A stretch of DNA of 64,000 bases from Corallococcus silvisoli (GCF_009909145.1 NZ_JAAAPJ010000030.1:16539-80538); one strand, 5' to 3'; positions 1-8,913 are shown, numbered from the stretch's first letter. Notes: generated from the sequence alone by a model not told the origin. Translations and numbers: made by a program.

Positions 1-1404
1 ATCGTGCGGGATGTGTTCAACCACGTGGACGCCATTGTCGTGCCCTCCATCTGGGTGGAGAACTCTCCGCTGGTCATCCACGAGGCCCTTCAGGCTCGCG
101 TGCCCGTCATCACTGCGGACGCGGGGGGCATGCGCGAGTACGTGCGAACTGGAGAGAACGGACTGCTCTTCGCCCATCGTGATCCGTCATCACTTGCCCA
201 GGCCATGCAGCGGTTGGTCAATACGCCTGAGCTGGCAGCCCAGTTGGGCAGTCGTGGCTTCCTCCTGGGCGAAGGAGGAGACGTTCAGGGGATGCCCGCC
301 CACGTGGAGGCCGTGGAGGCCCTGTACGCGCGCGTCATCCGGGAACGCCGAGCCAGCCGCCCCCCCACCCGGAGCGGCCCCTGGCGCATCACCTTCGATA
401 CCAATCCCGACGACTGCAACCTGCACTGCATCATGTGCGAGGACCACTCGCCCCACAGCGACACCCAACGCCAGCGCAGGGAAGCAGGGCAGCCGAAGCG
501 CCGCATGCCCCTGGAGCTGCTGAGACGAATCATGGCGGACAGCGACGGCACACCGCTGCGGGAAATCATTCCCTCCACGATGGGGGAGCCCCTGCTCTAC
601 CCGCACTTCGACGACATCATCGACCTGTGCGTCGCGCACGGCGTGTGGTTGAACCTCACCACCAACGGGACATTTCCCAGACGTGGAGCTCGCGGATGGG
701 CACGTCGGCTAGTGCCCATGACCTCCGATGTGAAGATCTCGTGGAACGGCGCCACGAAGCAGACCCACGAAGCGGTGATGGTAGGGACGCGCTGGGAACA
801 GGTTCTGGAGAACCTCCGTCAGTTCTTGGCCGAGCGAGATGCGCATGCTCTCCAAGGCGGCCATCGCTGCAGGGTGACACTCCAGCTCACGTTCCTGGAG
901 ACGAACGTGGGCGAGTTGCCGGACATCGTGCGGCTGGCAGCGGGACTGGGCGTCGACCGGGTGAAGGGGCATCACCTCTGGGCCCATTTCGCGGCCATCC
1001 AGCCCCTGTCCATGAGACGAGACACCTCGGCGATCCAGCGATGGAACGAGGCCGTTCAACAAGCCCACATCGTCGCGGAGGAGCACCGGCGTCAGGATGG
1101 GAGCAAGGTGCTCCTGGAGAACATTCTTCCCCTGCGAGCGGAGGCCGTCACGGACCTGGCGCCTGGTGCGCGCTGCCCCTTCCTCGGGAAGGAGGCCTGG
1201 GTGAGTGCCGTGGGGCGCTTCGACCCCTGCTGTGCTCCCGACAAAGAACGGCGAACACTCGGCAACCTGGGCAACTTGAACGAAGTTGGCATCCACGAGG
1301 TGTGGACGGGACCGGCCTATCAGCGGCTGCTGTCCAGCTACCAGGATCAGCCCCTGTGCCGTGGTTGCAACATGCGTCAGCCCGTGACGAAGGAGACTCC
1401 TTGA
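1..1404 (+). CDS. Glycosyltransferase-radical SAM fusion protein (5' partial)
   Basis: The frame is open from the first base, so the N-terminus lies outside the window. Residues 1 to about 115 are the C-terminal half of a GT4-type glycosyltransferase, with the E-x7-E-like segment ENSPLVIHEAL and a GMREYV/GENGLLF nucleotide-sugar region. From about residue 125 comes a radical SAM domain whose CNLHCIMC motif (CxxxCxxC) would bind the 4Fe-4S/SAM cluster. A cysteine-rich tail (CPFLGK, CCAP, CRGC, about residues 385-460) resembles a SPASM auxiliary cluster domain. Radical SAM/SPASM enzymes commonly modify peptides or sugars; the substrate is not evident. The stop codon overlaps the TTG start of the next gene, so the three genes at this end form one coupled operon. 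Fusion of the two catalytic domains in one frame is seen directly; joint action on one substrate is inference. Confidence 0.85.
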   Translation: MVRDVFNHVDAIVVPSIWVENSPLVIHEALQARVPVITADAGGMREYVRTGENGLLFAHRDPSSLAQAMQRLVNTPELAAQLGSRGFLLGEGGDVQGMPAHVEAVEALYARVIRERRASRPPTRSGPWRITFDTNPDDCNLHCIMCEDHSPHSDTQRQRREAGQPKRRMPLELLRRIMADSDGTPLREIIPSTMGEPLLYPHFDDIIDLCVAHGVWLNLTTNGTFPRRGARGWARRLVPMTSDVKISWNGATKQTHEAVMVGTRWEQVLENLRQFLAERDAHALQGGHRCRVTLQLTFLETNVGELPDIVRLAAGLGVDRVKGHHLWAHFAAIQPLSMRRDTSAIQRWNEAVQQAHIVAEEHRRQDGSKVLLENILPLRAEAVTDLAPGARCPFLGKEAWVSAVGRFDPCCAPDKERRTLGNLGNLNEVGIHEVWTGPAYQRLLSSYQDQPLCRGCNMRQPVTKETP

Positions 1405-2129
1405 GCACCTGGGCCCGAACACGCGTCTCGCCAGAGAGGACCCACCATCTACTGGGGGAGATGCCGCTGTATGCTTCGCGCTTCATCGACGTCCTGTCCT
1501 TTCACGAGCCCGGACTCGCAGCCGTGCGGGATACCTCGGGTGCGTTCCACATCGACATGAGGGGAAACGCGCTCACCTCCCGCCGCTTCACGCGAACGTT
1601 TGGCTTCTACGAGGGGCTCGCTGCGGTCATGGGAGTGGAGGGCGCGTTCCACCTCCGCACGGATGGACAAGACCTCACGGCGCGGCGCTTTGCATGGTGC
1701 GGCAACTTCCAGGATGGGAGATGTACCGTCAGGGCGGAGGATGGTCGGTACTTCCATATCGACGCGCAAGGAGAGCCAGCCTACGGAGAGAGGTATGCCT
1801 ACGCAGGAGACTTCCGCGAAGGTTTCGCGATGGTCCAGGACGCAACTGGCCTCCATCTCCATATCGACCGGCAGGGATGCCCCTTGAGCGGGCTCCGGTT
1901 CCTGGATCTGGATGTCTTCCACAAAGGCTTCGCACGGGCACGCGACGCATGTGGCTGGCACCACATCGATACGATGGGGCTCCCCCTGTATCCGCAACGT
2001 TTCGCCACCGTGGAGCCCTTCTATAACGGTCAAGCCCGTGTGGAGACACGGGATGGTGCGCTCCAGGTCATCGATGAGCGGGGCCTCCTCATGCGCGAGC
2101 TGCGGGCGCGCCTTCCGGAAGTGCCGTGA
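1401..2129 (+). CDS. WG-repeat protein
   Basis: A protein of about 242 residues made almost entirely of six to seven degenerate repeats of roughly 23 residues, with recurrent motifs such as FHID, YFHID, RFAxV, GDFREG and VFHKGFARARD. This is the WG (KWG) repeat type, predicted to form a beta-propeller-like scaffold. I chose the TTG start at 1401 because GAAGGAG lies 5 bases upstream and the TTG overlaps the preceding TGA. An ATG at 1461 is the alternative. Its stop overlaps the GTG of the next gene. In myxobacteria I know similar repeats as C-terminal parts of modification enzymes, so it may be a partner or substrate-binding module for the upstream radical SAM/glycosyltransferase. Function is otherwise unknown. 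Confidence 0.8.
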   Translation: MSTWARTRVSPERTHHLLGEMPLYASRFIDVLSFHEPGLAAVRDTSGAFHIDMRGNALTSRRFTRTFGFYEGLAAVMGVEGAFHLRTDGQDLTARRFAWCGNFQDGRCTVRAEDGRYFHIDAQGEPAYGERYAYAGDFREGFAMVQDATGLHLHIDRQGCPLSGLRFLDLDVFHKGFARARDACGWHHIDTMGLPLYPQRFATVEPFYNGQARVETRDGALQVIDERGLLMRELRARLPEVP

Positions 2130-2806
2130 AGCCTCTGCTGGATGCCGCAGTGGAGCTCCTTCCGCGAGCTTCTCTCATCGGGTTCGCGCAGGCCCTGCTC
2201 TCCCCGGTCGTTCACCCGTCCTTTCCAGGTCGCTTCTTCCTGGCAGGAGGCGCGTTCAAGTCGTTGCTCCACGGCCGCCCCCCGCATGACCTTGACCTCT
2301 GGCCGGCGAGCCCCCTGGATCGAAACGAACTGCTAACCCACATCGAAGCGCAGGGGGGCCTGCTGCTCGAGAACAACCCACCCTTCCAGACGACCTTCCT
2401 GCATTCAGGGCTTCGGATTGAAGTGACCTATGACTGCGCACCTCGCAGTCTGGAGGAGCGCCTGTCCCAGTTCGATCTGGGCCTCTCCGCCATGGGTGTG
2501 GAATACGCAAGTGGGCGCTGGCGTGAGCATGTGCACCCCCTGGCGAAGGAATCCGTCCGTCGGCGGGAAGTGCTGCTGCTCCTGCCACTGGCCAATTGGA
2601 AATACCTTCTGGCCACCCTCGAACGATTGCGTCGCTATGGAGAAGAGCTTGGGTACGGAATCCCGGCCTCGGAGGAGCAATACCTCTGGGACATGTTCGA
2701 CTCCCAGCCTCGCGCCATCCAGCAGTCCTTGATGGCGCGCCATGTCCGAGTGGCTCGGGAGGGAGGAAGCGTGCTGGCGGAAGCCCGTGCGCGACTCCAT
2801 CCCTGA
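2126..2806 (+). CDS. Nucleotidyltransferase-fold protein
   Basis: A 226-residue protein with the signature of the Pol-beta nucleotidyltransferase superfamily near residues 36-58: a glycine pair (FFLAGGAFKSLL) followed by PHDLDLW, whose two aspartates would bind metal. A third acidic position may be the E of LRIEVTYD. Such folds transfer nucleotides to proteins, RNA or small molecules, or act as antitoxin-like enzymes; nothing here identifies the substrate. The GTG start overlaps the previous TGA (GTGA), and GGAAG lies about 5 bases upstream. It is the third gene of the glycosyltransferase/radical SAM and WG-repeat operon and may take part in the same modification pathway (inference). A short gap separates it from the oppositely oriented ABC ATPase gene. 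Confidence 0.7.
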   Translation: MKPLLDAAVELLPRASLIGFAQALLSPVVHPSFPGRFFLAGGAFKSLLHGRPPHDLDLWPASPLDRNELLTHIEAQGGLLLENNPPFQTTFLHSGLRIEVTYDCAPRSLEERLSQFDLGLSAMGVEYASGRWREHVHPLAKESVRRREVLLLLPLANWKYLLATLERLRRYGEELGYGIPASEEQYLWDMFDSQPRAIQQSLMARHVRVAREGGSVLAEARARLHP

Positions 2807-2820
2807 AGCCCCGGCGTCGC

Positions 2821-3834
2821 TCACATCGCGCGCCCCGTGCCCGCGTCGAACCGGCGCAGGTACCGGGCGTCGTGGCGCAGCCAGACGGCGTCCCCGCTCG
2901 CGGCGCGGAAGTCCCCGGGCGCCCGCGCCACCATGCGCTCCCCTCCTGTCTCCACCGTCACCCAGACCTCCGCCCCCATCGGCTCCACCAGGTACACGCG
3001 GCCCTCGCGCGCATCCGGAGGCACCGGGCCCTGCCCCACCTGGAGGTGCTCCGGCCGCAGGCCCCACACCGCGTCACCCGCCGGCAACCCCAGCGTCTGG
3101 GGCTTCACCAGGTTGATGCGCGGCGAGCCGAAGAAGCCCGCCACGAACAGGTTCGCCGGCGCGTCGTACAGCTCGCGCGGCGGCGCCACCTGCTGCACCT
3201 CGCCCTGGCTCATCACCACCACGCGGTCCGACAGCGTCATCGCCTCCGCCTGGTCGTGCGTCACGTAGATGAACGTGGCCTTCAGCTGCTCGTGCAGCTT
3301 CTTGATCTCCCCGCGCATCTGCGTGCGCAGCGCCGCGTCCAGGTTGGACAGGGGTTCGTCGAAGAGGAACACCTTCGGCCGGCGCACCAACGCGCGCCCC
3401 AGCGCCACCCGCTGCCGCTGCCCGCCCGACAGCTCCTTCGGCCGGCGCGCCAGCAGCGCCTCCAACCCCAACACCTGGGACACCTCGCGCACGCGCGCGT
3501 CCACGTCCTTCGCCCCCATCCCCGCCACCTTCAGCGGGAACGCCAGGTTCCCCGCCACATCCAGGTGCGGGTAGAGCGCGTAGCTCTGGAACACCATCGC
3601 GATGTCGCGCTCGCGCGGCGACAGGTCGTTCACCACCTGCCCGTCGATGCGCAGCTCCCCACCCGACAGCTCCTCCAACCCCGCGATGAGGTTCAACGTC
3701 GTGGACTTGCCGCACCCGGACGGGCCCACCAACGACACGAACTCGCCGTCCGCGATGTCCAGCGTCACGCCCTTCACCGCCGCCACCCCGCCCCGGTACA
3801 CCTTGCGCACGCCCTGCAGGGACACCGTCGCCAC
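2821..3834 (-). CDS. Sugar-type ABC transporter ATP-binding protein (UgpC/MalK-like)
   Basis: A 337-residue ATPase with Walker A GPSGCGKST, Q-loop MVFQSYALYP, signature LSGGQRQR, Walker B VFLFDEPLSNLD and H-loop VTHDQAEA, then a C-terminal TOBE/OB regulatory domain. This layout is typical of carbohydrate importers of the MalK/UgpC/MsmK family, which energise CUT1 permeases at the inner membrane. The GTG start is preceded by GGAGG at about 9-10 bases; the longer open frame upstream lacks family homology. No permease or binding protein is adjacent, but a sugar permease/binding-protein operon lacking an ATPase gene lies at 38.3-41.3 kb. Sharing one ATPase among several importers is known for MsmK-like proteins, so that pairing is plausible but unproven. 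Confidence 0.92.
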   Translation of the reverse strand: MATVSLQGVRKVYRGGVAAVKGVTLDIADGEFVSLVGPSGCGKSTTLNLIAGLEELSGGELRIDGQVVNDLSPRERDIAMVFQSYALYPHLDVAGNLAFPLKVAGMGAKDVDARVREVSQVLGLEALLARRPKELSGGQRQRVALGRALVRRPKVFLFDEPLSNLDAALRTQMRGEIKKLHEQLKATFIYVTHDQAEAMTLSDRVVVMSQGEVQQVAPPRELYDAPANLFVAGFFGSPRINLVKPQTLGLPAGDAVWGLRPEHLQVGQGPVPPDAREGRVYLVEPMGAEVWVTVETGGERMVARAPGDFRAASGDAVWLRHDARYLRRFDAGTGRAM

Positions 3835-4054
3835 CGCGCCGCACCTCCACCGCACCCCGCGGGACCACCCCACGCCCGGGTCCGGAAAAGCCCCCAGCAT
3901 CGCCGCTCCCTCCCTCCCGTGAAGCCCGCCGCGCGCCGCGCCGTCACACCCAGGACATCCCCTACCTGTCTGGTTTTGCAATTGGAGCGGTTTGTTACAG
4001 GGTCAACACTTCCCTAGACTCCCGAGGGAACGCGCCGCCGCTGGAGCCCCGCCC

Positions 4055-5098
4055 ATGCCCTTCACCTTCCGCCACCAGCACCTGGACGCCCTGCTGGGTG
4101 ACCCGCTCACGGCGGCGAACAGCCTCTACGGCATCATGACCGCGGCGGAGCCGGAGCTGATGGAGGGGCTGCGGCTGCACTGGAAGAAGCACATCCGGGA
4201 GACGCCCGGGGTGGGGGGCACGCAGTGGCGTCCCGCGCTGAAGGCCTTCAGCGCCATCGAGGGCTTCTGGGGCAACACGTACAGCGACCACCGGCTGGCG
4301 AAGGTGCTCTACGAGCCCGCCTCCTCCGCGGCGACCACGGCGGTGACGGGCGTGCCCTCCTCGGCGCAGTTCCTGCGCGACTTCGAGGCCGCTCGCGACG
4401 AGGCCTTCTACATCTTCTTCCAGGCCACCTCCGTGAACGAGCTGGCGGGCGTGTCCTTCAAGGCCACGTACTACCACAAGGACGTGTCCTCGCTGTTCGA
4501 GCAGCGCCCCCACAGCGTCATGCGCGACATCGTGTCCCGCCGGGTCATCGAGACGGCGCAAATCCTGCTGCGCATCCTCTACGGCAACATGAGCATGGGC
4601 TGGGGCAGCCTCTACAGCACGCGCACGCTGGCGACGACGCTGCTGCTGGCGCAGATGCACAACTCCGCGCTCGGCCACTACCGGTCGCACTACACGGGGC
4701 GGCGCTCCTACAACCAGAGCGGGGTCGCGTTCACGCTGCTGACGTTCGCGTACATCGTGGCGCAGGCGTGGCGGGACAAGGGCTACGAGTTCAACGAGCA
4801 GCGCTGGTACTTCTTCTGGAAGCTCGTGGGCTCGCTGCTCGGCGTGGACACGCGCCTCATCCCGGACGACCACGCGGAGGCCGCCACCCTGTGGGACCTC
4901 TTCTTCGCCCGCGGCGAGTGCTTCGGCGGCCTGCCCGCGCCCTACCCCACGAACCTGGACGCCCACCGCATCGACCCGGGCCTGCTCGGCGGCTACGCGG
5001 TGAAGGCGGAGGCCAACCTGCTCCAGTGGATCCCCGCCTTCGTCGTCACCCAGCTGCGCAACGCGGGGCGCTGGGCGACGTACTTCCGGGGCGGGTGA
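4055..5098 (+). CDS. DUF2236 / MpaB-like oxygenase-family protein
   Basis: A protein of 347 residues. The C-terminal stretch with KLVGSLLGVDTRLIPDD followed by HAEAATLWDLFF matches the pattern of the DUF2236 (ER-bound oxygenase MpaB / latex-clearing protein) family, which is mostly helical and in some members binds haem. N-terminal residues 10-60 (PLTAANSLYGI, WKKHIRETPG) also fit. The biological substrate is unknown. The ATG at 4055 was chosen because GGAG lies about 10 bases upstream; an upstream in-frame ATG at 3992 adds an unlikely Arg/Ala-rich leader. It diverges from the ABC ATPase gene across about 220 bases, which must hold both promoters, and its stop lies 1 base from the end of the convergent DUF427 gene. 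Confidence 0.7.
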   Translation: MPFTFRHQHLDALLGDPLTAANSLYGIMTAAEPELMEGLRLHWKKHIRETPGVGGTQWRPALKAFSAIEGFWGNTYSDHRLAKVLYEPASSAATTAVTGVPSSAQFLRDFEAARDEAFYIFFQATSVNELAGVSFKATYYHKDVSSLFEQRPHSVMRDIVSRRVIETAQILLRILYGNMSMGWGSLYSTRTLATTLLLAQMHNSALGHYRSHYTGRRSYNQSGVAFTLLTFAYIVAQAWRDKGYEFNEQRWYFFWKLVGSLLGVDTRLIPDDHAEAATLWDLFFARGECFGGLPAPYPTNLDAHRIDPGLLGGYAVKAEANLLQWIPAFVVTQLRNAGRWATYFRGG

Positions 5099-5099
5099 G

Positions 5100-5384
5100 T
5101 CAGCGCTCCACCGTCACGCCCTTCCAGAAGGCCACGTACCCCTGGATGTTGGACGCGGCCGACTTGGGCGCCGGGTAGTACCAGGCGGCGTCCAGGTTCG
5201 TCTTCCCGTCCACCTCCAGCGTGTAGTAGCTCGCCTCGCCCTTCCAGGGGCAGTGGGTCCGCGTCACGCTGGCCTTGAAGAGCTCCCGCTTCAGGCTGTC
5301 GGGCGGAAAGTAGACGTTGCCCTCCACCACCTCGAAGCGGTCGCTCTGGGCGAGCACGACGCCGTTCCATTTCGCGACGGGCAT
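5100..5384 (-). CDS. DUF427 domain protein
   Basis: A 94-residue single-domain protein covering the full DUF427 fold: WNGVVLAQSD near the N-terminus, NVYFPP, THCPWKGEASYY and the C-terminal AFWKGVTV. DUF427 proteins are small soluble beta-rich proteins found across bacteria and fungi; no activity is established. The length is normal for the family. It lies downstream of the alpha/beta hydrolase on the same strand with a gap of about 40 bases, so the two may be co-transcribed. It ends 1 base from the stop of the convergent DUF2236 gene, leaving no room for an ordinary terminator. Confidence 0.9.
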   Translation of the reverse strand: MPVAKWNGVVLAQSDRFEVVEGNVYFPPDSLKRELFKASVTRTHCPWKGEASYYTLEVDGKTNLDAAWYYPAPKSAASNIQGYVAFWKGVTVER

Positions 5385-5423
5385 GGCAATGACCTCCTGG
5401 GGATGAAGGGGGGTAACGGCGCC

Positions 5424-6251
5424 TCAACCGGTGTGCGCGGCGCCGGTGGAGGCATGCCGGGTGAGGAAGGGGGCGAGCTCCGCGTTGACGAGCGCCGGCT
5501 CCTCCACGCACGAGGAGTGGCCGCCGCGCGACAGGCGCACCAACTGAGAGCCGGGGATGAGCGAGTGGATCCGCTCCGCCTTCGCGGGCACCGTGGCGCG
5601 ATCCTCCTCGCCCACGACGACCAGCGTGGGGGTCTGGATGCGCGGCAGCTCCTCCGCGACGCCCTTGCGCTTGAGGACGCCGTTGACGGCCCGCCAGATG
5701 TCGCGGCGGTTCTCGCTCAGGCGCGCGCGCCACAGCGCCCGCTCCGCCTGGCGGCCCGGGTCGGTGAGGAACGACGTGCCGAACATGATGCGCATCACCG
5801 GCGTGCTCACGGGCCCAAGCCCCAGGTAGCGCGCGACCAGGTTGAGCACGGTGTAGCGGGGCACGTTGGCGGGCGGCTCGGGGTCCGCGGAGGTCTCCAG
5901 CAACACCAGCGAGCGCACCAGGTCCGGACGCCGCGCCGCGAGCCGCATGCCCACGAAGCCGCCCATGGACAGGCCCACGAAGTGGACCGGTGCCACGCCC
6001 AGGGACTCGATGAGCGCCACCGCGTCCGCGTACACCGTCTCCATGTCGATGGCCGGTTCGGGCGGCACGTCGCTCTGGCCCTGCCCCCGGTGGTCGTACG
6101 CGATGCAGCGGAAGCGGCCGCGCAGGGCCTCGACCTGCGGGTCGAACAAGCGCGTGCTCCACAGCAAGCCGTGGCTGAAGAGCACCACGTCCCCAGCACC
6201 GCCGGTGTCCTCGTAGTACAGCCGGGTTCCATTCACGGACCGCATGGGCAT
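5424..6251 (-). CDS. Alpha/beta hydrolase
   Basis: A 275-residue alpha/beta-hydrolase-fold enzyme. Visible features are the oxyanion-side motif FSHGLLWS, the YDHRGQGQSD strand-loop, the nucleophile elbow GLSMGG (Ser), the acid region VVVGEEDRATVP and the catalytic-histidine motif RGGHSS. This combination is typical of 3-oxoadipate enol-lactonase-like and related esterases, but the substrate cannot be assigned. The first of two close ATG codons was chosen because GGGAGG lies 8 bases upstream; the longer open frame extends into non-coding sequence. The following DUF427 gene is probably in the same transcript. It diverges from the multihaem cytochrome gene. Confidence 0.9.
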   Translation of the reverse strand: MPMRSVNGTRLYYEDTGGAGDVVLFSHGLLWSTRLFDPQVEALRGRFRCIAYDHRGQGQSDVPPEPAIDMETVYADAVALIESLGVAPVHFVGLSMGGFVGMRLAARRPDLVRSLVLLETSADPEPPANVPRYTVLNLVARYLGLGPVSTPVMRIMFGTSFLTDPGRQAERALWRARLSENRRDIWRAVNGVLKRKGVAEELPRIQTPTLVVVGEEDRATVPAKAERIHSLIPGSQLVRLSRGGHSSCVEEPALVNAELAPFLTRHASTGAAHTG

Positions 6252-6406
6252 ACACGGACCTCCCTTCGCCAGCCGGGACCCTAGTCCATGGTTCGCCGGG
6301 AACGCAGTCCTACCCGGGAGGGCAGTGTCCACTGGAGGAGACGGGAACACGCGGGGCACCGCTTGTGCCGTCCGGCGCTTGGGAGGAGCATGGGTGGCAC
6401 CTCCGG

Positions 6407-8464
6407 ATGCGCACCTCTCGCCCTGTCCTCGTCACCGTCGCGGTGGTCGTCCTCGCCGTGGGCCTGTTCCTCGCACTGCGCTCGTCAGCGCCCTCCGCGC
6501 CACCAGCGCCAGCGCCAGTGGTTGCCCAGGCTCCCGCGCCGCCGTTGGACGCGGGGAGCACGGTGGCGCCGGCGCCGGTGAAGACGGTGGAGGCGCCGCC
6601 CGCGAAGCCGAATCACTTCGTGGGCTCGCAGGTGTGCGCGGACTGCCACGAAACGCAGCACGCCGGCTGGAAGCACGACTGGCACGCGCGCGCGCTTTCG
6701 CCCGCGGCGAAGCCATACGTGGTGGGCACGTTCGCGGCGGGCACGCATTTCCAGGGCGAGTCCAGCGAGGCGTGGATGCGCCGCGACGGGAAGAACTACC
6801 TGATGCGCACCAAGGGCGCGGACGGGAACCTGGGCGAGTGGCCGGTGCAGTGGGTGGTGGGCGGCAAGCGGATGCAGGACCCCATCACGCTGCTCCCGGA
6901 CGGGCGCTGGCAGGTGCTGCCGGTGTACTTCCACGTGACGGGCAAGGGCGAGTGGGTGGACTACTCGGAGAAGAAGCAGGGGGCGCTGGCGCCGGACCAC
7001 CCGTTCTTCTGGGCGAACTTCCGCCGCAGCGCGCAGCATGCGTGCCTGGATTGCCACGTGACGGGGCTGGACACGCGCTATGACCGGGCGAGCCACCAGT
7101 GGGAGACGAAGTTCGCGGACGCGGGCGTCGCGTGCGAGTCCTGTCACGGGCCCGGGGGGCGGCACGCGGAGTCGCAGGCGCCGGCGGACATCATCCAGCC
7201 GCGGAAGCTGCCCAAGGAGGAGGGCTTCGCGGTGTGCGCGCAGTGCCACGGGCCGCGCCGCACGCTGTTCCCCATGCTGGACGCCGAGCACCGCTTCCAG
7301 CCCGGCCAGCGCTATGACGCGAGCTACCAGCCCATGGTGCTGCTGGTGGGCAACGAGCGCTCCGGTGACTTCTTCACCGACGGGCGCCCCAGCACCTCCA
7401 GCTTCGAGTACCAGGCGCTCATCCAGTCCCAGTGCCACCTGAAGGGAGGGGCCACGTGCCTGACGTGCCACGCGGCGCCGCACGACCCGAGCGCCCCCAA
7501 CGAGGTGAAGAAGCCGAAGACGGCCGTGGCGCGCACGGCGGTGAACGCGGCGACGTGCCAGGGCTGTCACGCGGAGGTGATGGCGCAGGGAGAGAAGCAC
7601 ACGCACCACAAGGCGGCCGCGGCGCAGGACTGCCTCGCGTGTCACATGCCGCCGGTGGTGTCGGGCGTGCTGGACCACTTCGCGGACCACGCGCTGGACG
7701 TGCCGGTGCCGCGGAACACGGCGCGCCATGACGTGCCCAACGCGTGCAACACCTGCCACACGAAGGAGACGCCGGACGCGATGGAGCAGGCGTTGACGAA
7801 GTGGTGGCCCCAGGCGGAGGTGCGTCAGCAGCGGCGGATCCGGCTGGCGGACGCGTTCGACGAGAAGACGGCGGCGGCAAGCCGGGGTTCGCTGGAGGCG
7901 GTGCTGGCGGACACGGCGGAGGCGGCGACGCTGCGGGGCGTGGCGGCGCAGCTCCTGGCGCGCCGGTTCAAGCACGACGCGGTGCCGGCGCTGCGGGCGG
8001 CGCTGAAGGGCACGACGGACAGCACGCTGCGCTCGGACATCATCGACGGGCTGGGCAGCGCGAACGCGCGTGAGGCGACGGAGGACCTGGTGGCGCTGTT
8101 GCAGGATGGCTCGCTGTGGGTGCGGCAGGGCGCGGCGCTGACGCTGGCCGCGTTCGGAGACCGGCGGGGCGTCCCCGCGCTGGAGATGCTGGCCCAGGCG
8201 CCGGAGACGCGGGGGCTGGTGCAGCCGCACGTGATGCTGGGGCAGCTGGCGATGCGCCGCCGGGACGTGGCCACCGCGACGCGCGAGTTCGAGCAGGCGC
8301 TGGACCTGCAGCCCTACAACGCGGATGTGCTGGTGCGGCTGGCCGACCTGTACATGGTGCAGGGCGACGTGGCGAAGGGCCGCGAGCGGCTGGAGGAAGC
8401 GCTCCGCTTCGACCCGCAGAGCCGCCCCGCGAAGCAGCGGCTGGGCATGATGCCGGCGCCGTGA
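6407..8464 (+). CDS. Multihaem cytochrome c with HEAT and TPR repeats
   Basis: A 685-residue protein with an N-terminal membrane segment (residues about 5-25) and a Pro/Ala-rich linker, so it is likely anchored and exposed in the periplasm. Eight CxxCH haem c sites are visible: CADCH, CLDCH, CESCH, CAQCH, CLTCH, CQGCH, CLACH and CNTCH. The last 200 residues switch to HEAT-like units (EDLVALLQDGSLWVRQGAAL) and then TPRs (DVATATREFEQALDLQ). The haem part resembles cytochrome c554/NrfA-like electron carriers; the repeats suggest docking to a partner. Electron donor and acceptor are unknown. The ATG at 6407 is the last start before the membrane segment; a good GGAGG precedes only an out-of-frame ATG at 6390, so the exact start is uncertain. 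Confidence 0.88.
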   Translation: MRTSRPVLVTVAVVVLAVGLFLALRSSAPSAPPAPAPVVAQAPAPPLDAGSTVAPAPVKTVEAPPAKPNHFVGSQVCADCHETQHAGWKHDWHARALSPAAKPYVVGTFAAGTHFQGESSEAWMRRDGKNYLMRTKGADGNLGEWPVQWVVGGKRMQDPITLLPDGRWQVLPVYFHVTGKGEWVDYSEKKQGALAPDHPFFWANFRRSAQHACLDCHVTGLDTRYDRASHQWETKFADAGVACESCHGPGGRHAESQAPADIIQPRKLPKEEGFAVCAQCHGPRRTLFPMLDAEHRFQPGQRYDASYQPMVLLVGNERSGDFFTDGRPSTSSFEYQALIQSQCHLKGGATCLTCHAAPHDPSAPNEVKKPKTAVARTAVNAATCQGCHAEVMAQGEKHTHHKAAAAQDCLACHMPPVVSGVLDHFADHALDVPVPRNTARHDVPNACNTCHTKETPDAMEQALTKWWPQAEVRQQRRIRLADAFDEKTAAASRGSLEAVLADTAEAATLRGVAAQLLARRFKHDAVPALRAALKGTTDSTLRSDIIDGLGSANAREATEDLVALLQDGSLWVRQGAALTLAAFGDRRGVPALEMLAQAPETRGLVQPHVMLGQLAMRRRDVATATREFEQALDLQPYNADVLVRLADLYMVQGDVAKGRERLEEALRFDPQSRPAKQRLGMMPAP

Positions 8465-8468
8465 GCGC

Positions 8469-8893
8469 TCAGTTCCGGACGGCGAGGATGCGCCGCCCCG
8501 GCACGTCCACGGCGTAGGTCGCGCCCATGTCCATGAGGGGCCCCTGCTTCTCGCAGAGCTGGGGCTTGAGCGCGCGCGGATGGAGCGCAGGCACACAGCC
8601 AGGGGCAGCCCGCGCATCCAGCGCCCCCCGTGTCGCGGATATCCAGACGTGGATTCCTTCCTCCCAAGCACTTGAGAGGAATTGAACCTTCGCCCAACCC
8701 CACCGGGAAGTCGCACCGTCGCTCGGCGGAGATGGCGCTCAACCTCGTCACGGTGCGGGCGGAGGAGGAACAGACCAGGGCGGAGCTCCGCGACGTCATG
8801 CCCTCTGGCGCACGGACCTGAACTCGCTCCCTCCCTCCAGGACAGAAGCCCTTCCGACGCACGCGACGCACCTTGGGCCGACCCCTGTTGCAA
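8469..8893 (-). pseudogene. Frameshifted gene relic
   Basis: This stretch has coding-like codon bias on the minus strand but no intact gene. From about 8830 down to 8700 one frame reads plausibly (ELRPGLFLLRPHRDEVERHL). Below about 8690 the bias moves to another frame, which runs through AWEEGIHVWISATRGALD and MDMGATYAVDVPGRR to a TGA at 8469. The downstream frame has an in-frame stop at about 8742 and no start codon with a ribosome-binding site. I read this as the C-terminal part of a protein broken by at least one frameshift. I do not recognise the family. A sequencing error or coincidental GC bias would be the alternative. The rest of the gap between 8465 and 8913 shows nothing else. Confidence 0.35.
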
Positions 8894-8913
8894 CCCACGC
8901 GTCAGGACGTGCC

